From contig CATXCB010000005.1 of NCBI GenBank assembly GCA_958366705.1, forward strand, positions 62,001 through 126,000: DNA of 64,000 nucleotides. The letters run 5' to 3'. The first letter of the stretch is position 1. Each line of letters opens with the position of its first letter. Position numbers and translations under genes: made by a program. The notes beneath the pieces are model-generated. The model searched no databases. It worked only from the letters and a program-made list of their open reading frames with translations, and was not told where the DNA came from. This DNA is from an uncultured bacterium. GTDB taxonomy: Bacteria; Cyanobacteriota; Vampirovibrionia; Gastranaerophilales; Gastranaerophilaceae. Of this stretch, positions 9,183 to 16,867 are shown piece by piece.

Positions 9183-10557
9183 TACCCTGATAAAAAAATT
9201 AAATAAAGCATTACCAAAAGAAAACATACTTTCAGAAATTGAAGAACGTTACGTGTACTCAGTCGATGCTTCAAATGATCCGTATACAAAATCAACCCTG
9301 CCGGATGCAATAGTTTTTGTTGAAACTATAGAGCAGGTACAAAAAGTTGTAAAAATTGCGGGAGAACAAATGATTCCTATAATATGCAGGGGGGCTGGAA
9401 CTAATACTGTTGGAGCATGTGTTGCAACCCACGGCGGTATCATTTTAAACTTTTCTAAAATGAACAAAATTCTCGAAATTAATCCGGAAAATATGACAGC
9501 AAGAGTTCAACCTGGAGTAGTAGTAGGCGACTTACAGCATGAAGTTGAAAATCTTGGGCTTTTTTATCCACCGGATCCGTCAAACTTGAAAGTTTCAACA
9601 ATAGGCGGAAGTATTGCTCAAAATTCAGCAGGCGCCAGATGTTTTAAATATGGTTCAACAAAAGATTATATAATTGATATGCTTGTTGTAACAGCTAATG
9701 GGGAATTAATTAGAACAGGTTCAAATACTATTAAAAATGCTACAGGTTACAATCTTGGAAGCCTGTTTATCGGTTCTGAGGGCACATTAGGTATTGTGGT
9801 AGAAGCAACAATAAAACTTATACCTAAACCAGAAACAACACAGGTTGTTATGGCATATTTTGATAAAGTAGAAGACTCTATTCTTGCCGTAAATAAAATT
9901 ATAGAAAAACAAGTATTTCCAGCCACAATTGATTTTATGGATAAAAATGCAATACAAACTGTTGAACAATTTTATCCAACAGGATTACTTTGCGACAAAA
10001 AGGCTGCATTAATAATAGAAATTGATGGTTTTAAATCAAACATCTCAGAACAAAGAGATACTATTTGTAAAATATTACGAGAAAACAATGCTGCAAATAT
10101 TCAATATTCAACAACAAAAGAAGAATCTGACAATATTTGGTCAGCAAGGCGATCTTCTATGGCTGCCTGCACAAAACTAAAACCAAATGTAACAACAGAT
10201 GATATTATTGTACCTCGTAGTAATCTTGCAAAATTAGTTAAAGGAATTCAAGAAATTTGTTCAAGACATAAATTAACAGTATGTATGGTTGGACACGTAG
10301 GTGATGGTAGTGTTCACCCTCAAATTCCTATAGATTATAACAATAAAGATGAGTACAGACACTACAAAATTGCAAAATCTGAAATCTACCAATTAACAGT
10401 AAAACTTGGCGGAACAATTTCAGGCGAACACGGAATTGGTTTAGAAAAAAAAGCTTATATTTCAAAAGTAGTAGAAGGCGGAGCACTTGATTATATGCGT
10501 CTTATTAAAAAAACTTTTGATCCAAAAAATATATTAAATCCTTATAAGATATTTTAA
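9172..10557 (+). CDS. FAD-binding oxidase, GlcD / D-lactate dehydrogenase family
   Basis: A 461-residue flavoenzyme. The N-terminal PCMH-type FAD domain has CRGAGTNTVGA (about residues 71-81) and GGSIAQNSAGARCFKYGSTKDY, followed by GYNLGSLFIGSEGTLG. The C-terminal FAD-oxidase domain contains HVGDGSVHP and SGEHGIGLEK, the metal/substrate histidines of the glycolate oxidase and D-lactate dehydrogenase family. It should oxidise a D-2-hydroxyacid to the 2-oxoacid. No GlcE/GlcF or electron-acceptor gene is adjacent. The start overlaps the end of the giant coiled-coil gene. It converges with the pilin-like gene, leaving only 4 bases between the stops. Confidence 0.9.
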   Translation: MLTNTLIKKLNKALPKENILSEIEERYVYSVDASNDPYTKSTLPDAIVFVETIEQVQKVVKIAGEQMIPIICRGAGTNTVGACVATHGGIILNFSKMNKILEINPENMTARVQPGVVVGDLQHEVENLGLFYPPDPSNLKVSTIGGSIAQNSAGARCFKYGSTKDYIIDMLVVTANGELIRTGSNTIKNATGYNLGSLFIGSEGTLGIVVEATIKLIPKPETTQVVMAYFDKVEDSILAVNKIIEKQVFPATIDFMDKNAIQTVEQFYPTGLLCDKKAALIIEIDGFKSNISEQRDTICKILRENNAANIQYSTTKEESDNIWSARRSSMAACTKLKPNVTTDDIIVPRSNLAKLVKGIQEICSRHKLTVCMVGHVGDGSVHPQIPIDYNNKDEYRHYKIAKSEIYQLTVKLGGTISGEHGIGLEKKAYISKVVEGGALDYMRLIKKTFDPKNILNPYKIF

Positions 10558-10561
10558 CTAT

Positions 10562-11545
10562 TTACCAGGGATAATCTTTTGAGATAGTCCACCCATCAGT
10601 AAATATAAGAGCAGCACAAAACATACCACGGCTCTTCTTATTACAAGCATACTGCAGACAATTACTTGTCATCAAATACTCACGTCCTGGATTTCCATCT
10701 ATCGGAGGGGTACATTCTTGAGAGTTGTGCATTCCCATAGGTTTTAATCCATATTTATTAAACAATAAAAAATAAAAAGTATCTTTTCCAAATTGATTAG
10801 GTGGAGTAGATGCACCATTTATATCTACAATCACAGCTGCTCGGTCAGTACCTTGACGAAACGTATCAGCAACAAAGATTTGAGCACCGTTATGAAAAAG
10901 ATAAGAAGAACTACCACCATACTTAGCACTATTTAATATCGCAAGCCCTCTTTCCCGCACACCTGAAAGTTGCTTATAAACGATTGAATCTCCATCATTT
11001 ACATCTTTTAGCTTTGTTTTTGAAACTTTAACATAACTGGCAAGATAGCGGTCAAACCAATCAGGAGCATATAAATCCCATCCGGAAAGGTCGCCATTTT
11101 CGTCTTCTGAGAGACGTATTGCCTGAGATAATTGTGAATAAATACCTTTTAATCTGGTCACTGTTTGAAATTTCTGATATTTAGTTATTAACATAGGTAT
11201 AGTCATAGCTGCCACTACACCTATTATGCCGAGGGTAATAAGGACTTCTGCAAGGGTGAATGCTGCTTTTTTGCAAACACGGTCATTCTGAGCGAATGCG
11301 AAGAATCTTCTTACACATTTCACCCTGACCTTGCGGAGCTGAATTGTTGAAGTCGTGAGTAAATAATTAGTAGCATACCTACGTGCGTAGCACCCTTGCA
11401 GAGCTGAATTTGCTGGTATTGGGAATAAATAATTGGTGGCAAAAGTACCCCGTCTCTTGGATTGTTGACCGTTCGACCGCTTAAACAGCGCTCTCTCGAT
11501 AGACGTTTCACGTCCGTCAAAATCCGCTCCGGCGAGCACCGTCAT
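10562..11545 (-). CDS. Pilin-like secreted protein with abnormal, repeat-derived N-terminal extension
   Basis: From residue 96 this is a standard member of the local pilin-like family: FTLAEVLITLGIIGVVAAMTIPML, then a globular domain ending in DING-type sequence (VIVDINGASTPPNQFG) and a Cys-rich tail. Family members here are 233-254 residues with leaders of 3-8 residues, whereas this one has 95 residues before the Phe. The extension is read from dispersed repeats, including two tandem segments around ATNYL and a segment shared with 13554-13602. The frame is also open upstream of 11545 to the G9 tract. Possible starts are ATG 11545, GTG 11323 (AAGG 5 bases upstream, 253 residues), or ATG 11816 after a frameshift. 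Prepilin peptidase should cleave after Ala95. Confidence 0.75.
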   Translation of the reverse strand: MTVLAGADFDGRETSIERALFKRSNGQQSKRRGTFATNYLFPIPANSALQGCYARRYATNYLLTTSTIQLRKVRVKCVRRFFAFAQNDRVCKKAAFTLAEVLITLGIIGVVAAMTIPMLITKYQKFQTVTRLKGIYSQLSQAIRLSEDENGDLSGWDLYAPDWFDRYLASYVKVSKTKLKDVNDGDSIVYKQLSGVRERGLAILNSAKYGGSSSYLFHNGAQIFVADTFRQGTDRAAVIVDINGASTPPNQFGKDTFYFLLFNKYGLKPMGMHNSQECTPPIDGNPGREYLMTSNCLQYACNKKSRGMFCAALIFTDGWTISKDYPW

Positions 11546-11671
11546 TCCGAACTCGTTTCGGAATCTTTTCGTCGGACACTTAGATTGGGCTCCTGAAACA
11601 AGTTCAGGATGACTATTTAGATATTCAGCATGACATGTTGATTCAAGATGACAGGAGACCCGTTCTGGATG

Positions 11672-11879
11672 GAATAGTAAAAATTTTGAATTACCGGAAA
11701 TACCGATAGGATTAGAATTTAAAATAAATAATTTTAAAGACCTTAGAATACTGTCGGAGTGAAGCTTTAAAAGGTTACCCCCCCCCGATTTTCTTGTTAT
11801 TAGTACATTTCAGCATTTTTAGCACTCCTTTTATGTATTTTATAAAATAATTATAACATACAAGATTTAAATTTGACAA
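11672..11879 (-). promoter_or_regulatory. Promoter and poly-G leader of the pilin-like gene, copy 2
   Basis: Read on the minus strand: -35 TTGTCA (11874-11879), an 18-base spacer, -10 TATAAT (11850-11855), AAGGAG (11825-11830), ATG at 11816 and a run of 9 G (11778-11786). This is followed by about 105 bases homologous to the leader at 145-255. The leader is stop-free in the pilin frame from the G run down to 11545. Confidence 0.65.
11775..11816 (-). CDS. Leader ORF reading into a G9 tract, copy 2
   Basis: ATG at 11816 lies 8 bases after AAGGAG. As sequenced it encodes MLKCTNNKKIGGG and ends at a TAA (11775-11777) that directly follows the run of 9 G. With 8 or 11 G the stop is bypassed and the frame continues without interruption into the pilin-like protein. 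The NNKKIGGG part is shared with the first copy at 243-293. Confidence 0.5.
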   Translation of the reverse strand: MLKCTNNKKIGGG

Positions 11880-11961
11880 CATAACTACTTGCCAGACTTG
11901 AAAATCATTCACCCCTGTGATATCCTAAGGTTGCTGAAATATACAAAGAAAGAAGGAAAAA

Positions 11962-13425
11962 ATGGCAGAAGTTAGAGTTAGAATAGCACCGTCTCCAAGT
12001 GGTAATCTACACGTTGGAACTGCTAGAACAGCATTATTTAATTATTTATTCGCAAAAAAAATGGGCGGAAAGTTCATTTTAAGAATTGAAGATACTGATG
12101 CTGAAAGAACCAGCCAAGAATACATTGATAATATTTTTGACAGTTTAAAAGCATTAGGCTTGAATTGGGATGAAGGTCCTGATGTTGGTGGTCCTTACGG
12201 TCCTTATACTCAATCTGAAAGATTTGATATTTATCCAAAATACGTACAACAACTTTTAGATTCAGGCTTTGCTTATGAATGCTTCTGCACTCCGGAAGAA
12301 CTTGAAAAAGAAAAAGAAGAAGCTACAGCAGCTAAAAAACCTTATGTTTATTCTAAAAAATGTGAACATCTAACTGAAGAAGGAAAAGCTAAACTTAGAG
12401 CTGAAGGTAGAAAACCTGCTATCAGATTTAATATTGCAAAAGCTCAAAAAGCTTTCCACGATTCTTCAATTTTGAAATTCAATGACCTTGTAAAAGGCGA
12501 ATTACATATGGATACAGACCTTTTAGGTGATTTTGTTATTCAAAAATCAAATGGAGCTCCAACTTACAATTTTGCAGTTGTAATTGATGATGCTTTGATG
12601 AAAATTTCTCACGTAATACGTGGTGAAGACCATATTTCAAATACATACAAACAAATATTAATTTTTGAAGCATTAGGATTTGAAGTTCCGCAATTCGGAC
12701 ACTTAGGAATGATTTTAGCTCCTGATAGAAGTAAACTATCAAAAAGACACGGTGCTACAGCTGTTTCAGACTTTGTAAAACAAGGTTATTTGACAGAAGC
12801 ACTTATCAACTTTGTAGCTCTATTAGGCTGGGCTCCATCTGATGGGGAAGAAATTAAACCGGTCGAAGAAATCGCTAAAGATTTCAGAATCAATGAAATA
12901 TCATCTTCAAATTCAATTTTTGAATATGATAAATTAAAATGGATGAACGGTCACTACATAAAAATGCTTCCAATGGATACATTAAAAGAAATGTTAAAGC
13001 CATACTTAACACAATACAATTTGGAAGAATTAACAGATGAACAATATACAAAAATGGTTGAAATTACAAGAGAACCATTAACGCTATTATCAGATATTAC
13101 AGATGCTGTTCCGTATTTCTTTGGAAAAGATGTGTCAATTGAACCTGAAACTCAAACAGGAACACTTGATACTGAAACAGCTCAAAATGTATTGAAAGAT
13201 TTTGTCCCAAAAGCTCAAGACTGGGATTGGACAGAAGAAAATCTTCACGAAAAACTTGCAGAATTTAGAGCTGAATGGAAAGAAAAAGGAGTAAAACCTA
13301 AAGTTACAATGTGGGCAATCAGAGCAGCTATAACAGGAAGAACCTGCGGAGCTGATATGGTTGGCATCCTTGAGATCTTAGGAAAAGAAACATCTATTTA
13401 CAGAGCTAAAAAGGCAATTAAGTAA
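11962..13425 (+). CDS. gltX: Glutamyl-tRNA synthetase
   Basis: A full-length 487-residue class I synthetase that charges tRNA-Glu. The HIGH-type signature is at residues 17-20 (PSGNLHVGTART), and the KMSKS-type loop is KLSKR at 258-262, followed by HGATAV as in other bacterial GltX. The GEDHISNT motif of the catalytic domain is present. The C-terminal anticodon-binding helical domain is complete. The ribosome-binding site is AAGGA just upstream of the ATG. It is monocistronic, between the pilin-like leader (divergent) and a 23-base-pair hairpin. GltX without a nearby glnS or gatCAB says nothing here about Gln-tRNA formation. Confidence 0.97.
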   Translation: MAEVRVRIAPSPSGNLHVGTARTALFNYLFAKKMGGKFILRIEDTDAERTSQEYIDNIFDSLKALGLNWDEGPDVGGPYGPYTQSERFDIYPKYVQQLLDSGFAYECFCTPEELEKEKEEATAAKKPYVYSKKCEHLTEEGKAKLRAEGRKPAIRFNIAKAQKAFHDSSILKFNDLVKGELHMDTDLLGDFVIQKSNGAPTYNFAVVIDDALMKISHVIRGEDHISNTYKQILIFEALGFEVPQFGHLGMILAPDRSKLSKRHGATAVSDFVKQGYLTEALINFVALLGWAPSDGEEIKPVEEIAKDFRINEISSSNSIFEYDKLKWMNGHYIKMLPMDTLKEMLKPYLTQYNLEELTDEQYTKMVEITREPLTLLSDITDAVPYFFGKDVSIEPETQTGTLDTETAQNVLKDFVPKAQDWDWTEENLHEKLAEFRAEWKEKGVKPKVTMWAIRAAITGRTCGADMVGILEILGKETSIYRAKKAIK

Positions 13426-13439
13426 AAATAAATACATAA

Positions 13440-13486
13440 CTACAAAGAAGCGGCAATTGCATAATGCAATTGCCGCTTCTTTGTAG
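13440..13486 (+). terminator. Perfect 23-bp hairpin downstream of gltX
   Basis: The arms 13440-13462 and 13464-13486 are exact inverse complements (core AAGCGGCAATTGCAT) around a single base. It starts 15 bases after the gltX stop and probably ends that transcript, although there is no T-run after it. A cruciform or repeat role is also possible. Confidence 0.6.
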
Positions 13487-13844
13487 AAAGATTTGTCATT
13501 CATCTCCAGCTCGAGCAATTGGCGCGCGCTTGCAGACTGAATTACACTCGTCCACTTAAACAGCGCTCTTGCTATGGACGTTTCACATCCGTCAAAATCC
13601 GCACCTCCTATTAGCACAGTCATTCCAAACTTGGTTCAGTGTGGCATACTCGTTTGTCATTATGAGCAAATGCGAAGAAACTTCTTGTACCTTTACCCTC
13701 TCCAAAAATTGGTTGCGTAAGATTACAATTTAAATAAATATTCTTATGTAAACAAATGTAAAAATTAAAACTAAAACCCTAAAGTTTAAATAAAGAAAAA
13801 CCGACATTACCAATGTAGTTACGAAAATTGAAAGAGGTCATCTA
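13487..13844. repeat. Gene-free stretch of dispersed repeat fragments
   Basis: The segment at 13554-13602 closely matches 11479-11527 (core CTTAAACAGCGCTCT...GACGTTTCAC) inside the extension of the pilin-like gene at 10562. A degenerate copy of the GGAATN palindrome is at 13617-13640, and a CATTCTGAGCG...GCGAAGAA-type element is near 13652-13681. From about 13720 to 13844 I see only AT-rich sequence before the next ribosome-binding site. An ORF called on the minus strand here (13378-13623) is a shadow of repeats and of gltX. Confidence 0.6.
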
Positions 13845-14066
13845 ATGGATTTTAAATTTAATGAAACAACATTATTAGAACACAAAAACAACAACTCAAA
13901 TGATACTAACACTTATATGATTATTTCAAAAGCCCCAACAGTAAAAGATGATGAAATGCAAAACGTAATTGAAATCATTGATGAATCAGGACGTGAAGTA
14001 AGCTGCACTTACGATAAGTTTGTAGAAATATTTGATGAAAAAGGTTTGTCAGGTTTTATCCTGTAA
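13845..14066 (+). CDS. Small acidic protein, unknown function
   Basis: A soluble 73-residue protein with many Asp, Glu and Asn residues and no Cys pair except a single Cys. It has no signal or membrane segment. The ribosome-binding site AGAGG lies 7 bases before the ATG, and an intrinsic terminator follows at 14103, so it appears to be its own transcription unit. The C-terminal part (IEIIDESGREVSCTYDKFVEIFDEKGL) could form a small beta-alpha fold. I recognise no family. Confidence 0.65.
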   Translation: MDFKFNETTLLEHKNNNSNDTNTYMIISKAPTVKDDEMQNVIEIIDESGREVSCTYDKFVEIFDEKGLSGFIL

Positions 14067-14102
14067 TTTAAAAATTTAAATTTGGCTGAAATATGAAAAA
14101 GC

Positions 14103-14133
14103 AAAAGAGATACTTTCATAAGTATCTCTTTTT
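14103..14133 (+). terminator. Intrinsic terminator
   Basis: A 13-bp stem (AAAAGAGATACTT / AAGTATCTCTTTT) with a four-base loop and a T-run. It ends the 13845 gene and lies immediately before the rsmH promoter. Confidence 0.85.
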
Positions 14134-14168
14134 GTAATGTATGTAAATATTTATGATAAGATAATCAT

Positions 14169-15104
14169 ATGAAAGATTTCAAACACTACACTGTAATGAA
14201 AAATGAAGCCGTTGATGCTCTTGAGTGTCAAAACGGGAAAATATATATTGATTGCACTCTCGGTGGAGGCGGACATAGTGAATTAATTTTACAAAGAATT
14301 TCACCTGATGGAAAACTTATTTCTTTTGATATAGACCAAGATGCGATTGATGCTGCAACTGACAGACTTAAAGATTACAAAAATTTAACAATTGTAAAAA
14401 ATTCTTATACGAATATTAAGCAAGTTTTAAAAAATCTTGGCATAGAAAAAATTACAGGTGGAATTTTATTTGATTTAGGCGCCTCATACCACCAGCTGAC
14501 AAAACAAGAAAGAGGTTTTTCGTTTTCTAAAGAAGCACCGCTGGATATGAGATTCAATACAGATTCAGACTTTTCTGCATATGATGTTGTGAACACCTAT
14601 TCAGAAGAAGCTTTAGTAAAAATATTCTCTGAATATGGAGAAGAACGATTCTCTAAACGAATTGCAAAAAAAATAACAGAACAAAGAAAAATAAAAAAAA
14701 TAGAAACTACAACAGAATTAGCAGACCTGATTGTTAATTGCACTCCGAAAATAAAATCATCTATACACCCTGCAACAAGGGTGTTTCAAGCCATAAGAAT
14801 AGAAGTAAATCAAGAGTTACAAAATGTTAAAAACACTTTAAATGATGTATTGGATTTATTAGACTTTGGTGCTATAATCAGTGTAATAAGTTTTCACTCA
14901 TTAGAAGACAGGGTTGTTAAGCAAATATTTAAATATCACTCAACACGCTGTCATTGCGAAAAAAATCAAATGATATGCCACTGTCCGCCACCAATTTTAG
15001 AATTGGTAAACAAAAAACCGATAATGGCATCGGAGCAGGAGATAAAAGAAAATCCACCATCAAGAAGTGCAAAATTAAGAATTGCAAGGTGTATAAAAAG
15101 ATAA
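14169..15104 (+). CDS. rsmH: 16S rRNA (cytosine-1402-N4)-methyltransferase
   Basis: RsmH/MraW methylates C1402 of 16S rRNA using S-adenosylmethionine. The 311-residue length is typical. The SAM motif is DCTLGGGGHSELIL (residues 29-42), and the family motifs FDLGASYHQL, HPATRVFQAIRIEVN and ISFHSLEDRVVK are all present. There is no Shine-Dalgarno sequence. Instead TAAGAT ends 6 bases before the ATG, so the mRNA may be leaderless. As in many bacteria it precedes an ftsL-like gene, but here this mra pair is separated from the murF-murG cluster at 38-44 kb. Confidence 0.96.
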   Translation: MKDFKHYTVMKNEAVDALECQNGKIYIDCTLGGGGHSELILQRISPDGKLISFDIDQDAIDAATDRLKDYKNLTIVKNSYTNIKQVLKNLGIEKITGGILFDLGASYHQLTKQERGFSFSKEAPLDMRFNTDSDFSAYDVVNTYSEEALVKIFSEYGEERFSKRIAKKITEQRKIKKIETTTELADLIVNCTPKIKSSIHPATRVFQAIRIEVNQELQNVKNTLNDVLDLLDFGAIISVISFHSLEDRVVKQIFKYHSTRCHCEKNQMICHCPPPILELVNKKPIMASEQEIKENPPSRSAKLRIARCIKR

Positions 15105-15144
15105 AGGGTAGTACAAAAGAGTTTATTGGCAGGTAGTTTAGGGA

Positions 15145-15621
15145 ATGAATTTAACAGCGAGAGTTACATTAGAAGAACAAGAGTTATTATATAGACAAAG
15201 CGGTTATGTAAATAATTCGGTTAAAGAAGAAGAAAATCCTGTAATTGAAGGATACTTTTATCAGGCAAAACCGATAACAATAAAAGAAATGGTTACACGA
15301 AAAATTAACAAATCTCTATGTTTTTGTTTAATGTTTACAATTGCAGTTACATTTGTAAGCTATTATGTTGCAATGAATTATGAAGCTAAATTAAATAATC
15401 TTGATAATGAAATTGTTAGACTTAATACAGAAAATCAAGATTTACAGGCAGAATTAGACAGATTAAAATCATTTAACAACGTAGATAACAAAATTGAAGA
15501 ATACAATCTTCTTCAAAAAGCGGACAAAGTTATTGAAGTTACAGCATTAAATGCAAAAAATACCGTAGTTAATCCGACTAAAACTGCTTCCAGTTCATTT
15601 AATTGGGCACTTGGCTACTAA
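15145..15621 (+). CDS. FtsL/DivIC-like cell-division membrane protein
   Basis: A 158-residue bitopic protein with a cytoplasmic N-terminus of about 56 residues, one membrane helix (about residues 57-76, LCFCLMFTIAVTFVSYYVAM) and then a periplasmic coiled coil with leucine spacing (about 80-115), plus a Ser/Thr-rich tail. That architecture and the position directly after rsmH match FtsL, which pairs with DivIC/FtsB and activates FtsWI during septal wall synthesis. FtsL sequences diverge strongly, so the call rests on context and topology. Confidence 0.65.
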   Translation: MNLTARVTLEEQELLYRQSGYVNNSVKEEENPVIEGYFYQAKPITIKEMVTRKINKSLCFCLMFTIAVTFVSYYVAMNYEAKLNNLDNEIVRLNTENQDLQAELDRLKSFNNVDNKIEEYNLLQKADKVIEVTALNAKNTVVNPTKTASSSFNWALGY

Positions 15622-15768
15622 ATTCCAAGATGTTTCAGAGCAAACACTTTACAAAAATTCCGAACCGAATTCGGGAATGATTAAGCTGGAAGAGTTTTTC
15701 TATTCTAGAGGATTCTGAATATGATTATTCTGACGAACTTGTCACTGGACTTAGAAATCTCTGACAAA
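15622..15768. repeat. Short gap with a GGAAT-type palindrome
   Basis: Holds one degenerate copy of the ATTCCGAAC/GTTCGGAAT palindrome (about 15657-15680) between the ftsL-like and glycosyltransferase genes. Nothing else is recognised. Confidence 0.5.
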
Positions 15769-16653
15769 CTAAGCGTAAGAGATTTTTTCCATAATAGGAA
15801 TAACACCAAATAAATAATAAACTTTTCGAGTATCCCATTCATAAATTTTAAAAATTGTAAAACCTAAAAACTTCACACAATTTTTACGTCTTATTAAATT
15901 TCTTGGGCGGGATGTTAAATTATGTACTCTAAAAAATTCTAAGACTTTATCTTTTGAAATAAGCGAATCTTTTCTTTTTTTATCAGATTTTCGCATAGTT
16001 TTTACTGTAGAATTATAATTAGTCCAATAGTGATAGCAGGTATTTGGAACAGTTACCAGCTTATTCGAAAAATAAACTGCCCTTGTCACAAAATCAACAT
16101 CTTCAAAAAACATCCCTTCAACGAACCTTAAAGAAATTTTATCCAAAAATTCACGTCTGTAAACTTTGTTCCATACGTAACACATATCCGGAACTCTTGC
16201 CACATCAATTTTTTCCTGAGCTTTTGTATATACTTCTTCTTTTGTATATTTTATTCTAAATTTCTGCCCATGATTATGAACCCGCAGGATAGAAGCACAT
16301 GCAACATCCGCATCATGCTTAATACTTGCAGATAAAAGTTTTCCAAAATAATCAGCCTCGACCCAATCGTCAGAATCTACAAACGCGATATAATCACCTG
16401 TAGCATTATCCAGTCCTACGTTACGAGCTTTACTTTGCCCTGAATTTTCCTGTGTAAAAACTCGCACCCGGCTATCTTTTTGTGCAAACGAATTACAAAT
16501 ATCCAAACTATTGTCTAACGAACCATCATTTACCAGCAAAATTTCAAGATTTGAATATGTTTGCTCCAGCAAACTAGTAATACATTTATCTAGAAATGGT
16601 TCTGCATTATAAACAGGCACTATTATACTTAATTTTTTGTCTTCTTCCAGCAT
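15769..16653 (-). CDS. Glycosyltransferase family 2
   Basis: A 294-residue GT-A glycosyltransferase. It opens with LSIIVPVYNAEPFLDKCITSL (nucleotide-binding strand, residues 8-28) and has the metal-binding FVDSDDW (about 92-98). An acceptor region with CYVWNKVYRREFL and FFEDVDF follows. The basic C-terminal tail (KFLGFTIFKIYEW, then YYLFGVIPI) resembles those of LPS/capsule transferases and may sit against the membrane. The likely role is transfer of a sugar to a cell-surface polysaccharide or glycoprotein. It stands alone between a divergent HD-GYP-like gene and a convergent ftsL-like gene, so the acceptor is unknown. Confidence 0.88.
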   Translation of the reverse strand: MLEEDKKLSIIVPVYNAEPFLDKCITSLLEQTYSNLEILLVNDGSLDNSLDICNSFAQKDSRVRVFTQENSGQSKARNVGLDNATGDYIAFVDSDDWVEADYFGKLLSASIKHDADVACASILRVHNHGQKFRIKYTKEEVYTKAQEKIDVARVPDMCYVWNKVYRREFLDKISLRFVEGMFFEDVDFVTRAVYFSNKLVTVPNTCYHYWTNYNSTVKTMRKSDKKRKDSLISKDKVLEFFRVHNLTSRPRNLIRRKNCVKFLGFTIFKIYEWDTRKVYYLFGVIPIMEKISYA

Positions 16654-16752
16654 ATAAAAATTATCTCAAATTCAATTTATTAATGACATTACCCAGTTGT
16701 CTAATAAAACTGCCCGAATGGCTAATATTTTAAAATATGTAACAAATTTATA

Positions 16753-16786
16753 CATACTTTCGTATAAAAAATACCATACTTTAGTA
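16753..16786 (+). promoter_or_regulatory. Direct repeat upstream of the HD-GYP-like gene
   Basis: CATACTTTCGTA (16753-16764) and CATACTTTAGTA (16775-16786) are spaced 22 bases apart, which is two helical turns. They sit in the divergent gap between the glycosyltransferase and the HD-GYP-like gene and are a candidate operator. Confidence 0.4.
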
Positions 16787-16867
16787 GGAATTTTTTCAAA
16801 CAGGACTAAAGTTATTTAAATTTATGCCGTATATAAAAAAGAAAGCATGTATTCAAAAGGATAAATT

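Noticed and set aside
13378..13623. Minus-strand 81-residue ORF starting MTVLIGGADFDG
   Set aside because: It is read from repeat sequence and the end of gltX. Its similarity to the start of the 10562 protein comes from the shared DNA repeat, not from a gene.
14954..15136. Plus-strand 60-residue ORF at the end of rsmH
   Set aside because: It overlaps the conserved C-terminus of RsmH in another frame and has no start signals.
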